A DNA stretch of 64,000 bases from Absidia repens (lineage: Eukaryota > Mucoromycota > Mucoromycetes > Mucorales > Cunninghamellaceae): NCBI GenBank assembly GCA_002105175.1, contig MCGE01000017.1, positions 620,001 to 684,000 of the forward strand, read 5' to 3'. Below the pieces are notes generated by a model. It saw nothing but the letters and a program-made list of their open reading frames with translations, was not told the origin of the DNA and did no database searches. Shown here in pieces: positions 62,382 through 64,000 of the stretch (its first letter is position 1; every line of letters starts with the position of its first letter). A program made the translations under genes and the position numbers.

Positions 62382-62642
62382 TTACCATTTGCGCTTTACC
62401 TGAAGAAAAGTAAGGGACATTAATACCTAGTGAGATTTCATATTTGTTCATTTAATTCATTTGGTTCATTCAAACAGGCTTACCACTTTTTCCACACACT
62501 GTTTGAAAGCCTGGAATTCTTGTGCACACATATCTTTATGAGCATCCTTGTAGTTCAAAGCAATACATTTCCCATAAGCCGCTGATTGACTGGGACAAGT
62601 AGCAACACCCTTAGCTAGCAAGGCCACACCTTTATTTTTCAT
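62382..62642 (-). CDS. NDUFAF8: NDUFAF8-like complex I assembly factor (twin-cysteine)
   Basis: Exons 62484-62642 and 62382-62399 give only 58 aa. The protein has the CHCH-type pattern C-x9-C (CPSQSAAYGKC) and C-x9-C (CAQEFQAFKQC), with the AAYGKC and FxxFKxCV spacing of NDUFAF8, a mitochondrial intermembrane/matrix factor for complex I. The final exon of 18 nt encodes VKRKW and a stop. The start at MKNKGVALLAKG follows a long A/T run; an upstream Met would read through poly-Phe and is rejected. It lies 215 bp from the divergent cullin start. Confidence 0.8.
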
Positions 62643-62857
62643 TTGAGGCAAGGTATTTTTTTTTTTAAGAAAAAAAAAAAAAAAAAAAAAAAAAAAAGAT
62701 TGGGGCATTGTTTTTATTTCATAACCAGCTCCTTAATGTTTTTGGGTGTCGTGACAGCATTTTTTATTCCCTTCACTTTTTCTTTCTCCGTTCCTGCAGT
62801 TTCCTCAAAAAAACTCCCTCCCTCTTTACTTGTTGACTGACCTTTCGTTATACTGAG
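62643..62857. promoter_or_regulatory. Divergent promoter, NDUFAF8-like / cullin 3
   Basis: 215 bp between start codons, containing an A run of about 27 nt (62,671-62,697). Confidence 0.5.
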
Positions 62858-64000
62858 ATGTCTATAAGAAAAACCAGAATTAAACCTGCAAAACGTTTGG
62901 TAATGGTTACAGAATAATACATCAATTAAAAAGAAATTGAAGACTATTCAGCTAACGATTTTTCCCCTATTACATAGACTAGCATCGACCGTGGTCAAGA
63001 TTATGAAGAAGGATTCCAAATTTTGTGTAAGGCTATCACTGAAATATTCCACAAGAATGCCAAAAACCTATCGTATGAACTATTATATCGTACAGCCTAC
63101 AACCTTACTTTACATCAGCATGGGGAACGACTCTATGAAGGTGTGAAAGGCGTGATTGCAGACTATTTGGACACTGTGGCGGAAAAATCTATTGTACCTG
63201 CTTTTGTCATTACTGGAAGTAGCGGTGGTAGTGGTACCACAGTCTCTGATACCGGACGTACAGTAGCAGACGGTGCCGGTGCTGATGCTGGTGCTTCGTT
63301 CTTGAAAACGGTGAAATTAGTGTGGGATGATTACACTGCCGCTATGACGATGATTCATTATGCCCTTTATTATTTGGTATGCCGCAAAAAATGATAGGTG
63401 CTTTTTGTTGTATTGTATCTATTCACTCATCCCGAGCTGTTCGTCTTTTAACACGTATCTAGGATGACAAACTACCGAAGTACAACCTACCACATGTATT
63501 TGATATGGGACTAGACCTCTTCCGTGACAAGATTATACGCTCAGAAAAATATCCTATTCAACACCACTTGATTACCGCCATGCTCAATCAAATTCAACTG
63601 GAACGACATGGGGATATAATTGATCGTAGTGCTATCAAACAAGCGGTGACCATGCTATCTGAACTGACGGATCCAACAACGAAAGACACGGTTTATGTCA
63701 CCGACTTTGAAACGAGATACCTGGAAACTAGCACCTCTTTTTATCAAGTTGAAAGCCAAAATCTCACCAATAGCCAATACGATGCCCCAGAATTTATGCG
63801 CAAGGTAAGACAGCTCGTTCGTATTTTTTTAATGCAATTCATTGACGCCATTCTTTTGCATTGCTCATAGGTGTCAAATCGATTGGATGAAGAAGAGGAA
63901 CGAACACATCATTGCCTATCTATGGTGACAGAGCCCAAGATCAGAAATATCGTAGAAACCCAATTGATCGCTAACAATTTGAAAACGGTGATGGAAGTAA
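62858..64000 (+). CDS. CUL3: Cullin 3, 5' part (truncated by window end)
   Basis: Scaffold of CRL3 ubiquitin ligases that bind BTB proteins. Exons 62858-62899, 62978-63376, 63463-63804 and 63871 to the window end (304 codons visible). The start MSIRKTRIKPAKRL matches the CUL3 RIKPFK leader. It is followed by DYEEGFQILCKAITEIFHKN, LSYELLYRTAYNLTLHQHGE and RLYEGVKGVI, the cullin-3 N-terminal repeat. Then come WDDYTAAMTMIHYALYYLD and VFDMGLDLFRDKIIR. A Gly/Ser/Ala-rich insertion (residues ~80-115) interrupts the first repeat. The cullin homology and neddylation domains lie outside the window. Confidence 0.93.

Noticed and set aside
62466..62708. Upstream start for the NDUFAF8-like gene at 62,708
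   Set aside because: It would translate a homopolymer into poly-Phe/Lys. The conserved part starts at the Met at 62,642.

Overview
The window looks like nuclear DNA of an early-diverging filamentous fungus, most likely Mucoromycota (Mucorales-like). The sequence is AT-rich. Genes are split by many short GT-AG introns, mostly 50-130 nt. Intergenic DNA is full of long A or T runs. The gene set is eukaryotic and fungal: Mdm12 of ERMES, ATG22-type vacuolar effluxers, a G-gamma subunit, Clf1, Rpn1 and a cullin 3. A complex I assembly factor of the NDUFAF8 type argues against a Saccharomyces-like yeast. Exon coordinates are my own splice reconstructions; every joined model stays in frame and sums to a multiple of three. 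Species assignment is inference.

Layout. 1-5.4 kb: a 5' glycogenin fragment (-), an RNase H with a SUMO-interaction-like motif (-), and mitochondrial uS14m (-), which is divergent from clf1. 5.5-8.3 kb: clf1 (+). 8.3-11.6 kb: gene-poor DNA with a dispersed repeat and degenerate or unannotated coding segments. 11.6-20.5 kb: a tandem array of three ATG22-like transporter genes (+). 20.5-24.6 kb: repeat-rich DNA with no gene seen. 24.6-28 kb: two adjacent uncharacterised seven-helix membrane proteins (-). 28.9-30.3 kb: mdm12 (-). 31-32.7 kb: a coiled-coil/Ser-rich protein (+). 33.1-36.7 kb: rpn1 (+). 37.3-39.7 kb: a membrane-anchored, very disordered polyQ protein (+). 42.4-42.7 kb: a G-gamma subunit (+). 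45.1-46.7 kb: a CEP120-like double-C2 protein (+). 46.9-50.2 kb: an OSR1/SPAK-type kinase (+). 50.2-53.1 kb: another repeat copy. 53.1-64 kb: a compact block with pICln (-), a YBL028C/LLPH-like protein (-), two unknown genes head-to-head with 57 bp between start codons, an eIF4E-family protein with a ~590-residue disordered N-terminus (+), a two-RRM protein (-), an NDUFAF8-like protein (-) and the 5' part of cullin 3 (+).

Most genes are unrelated housekeeping functions rather than one pathway. The parts that look most unusual are the ATG22 array with its intron turnover and a 7-nt microexon, the eIF4E fusion, the CEP120-like protein in a lineage generally thought to lack centrioles, and a dispersed ~1.4 kb repeat carrying a conserved CCCGCCCACGTG box that is inverted in one copy. 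I see no CRISPR array, rRNA or tRNA that I can support.
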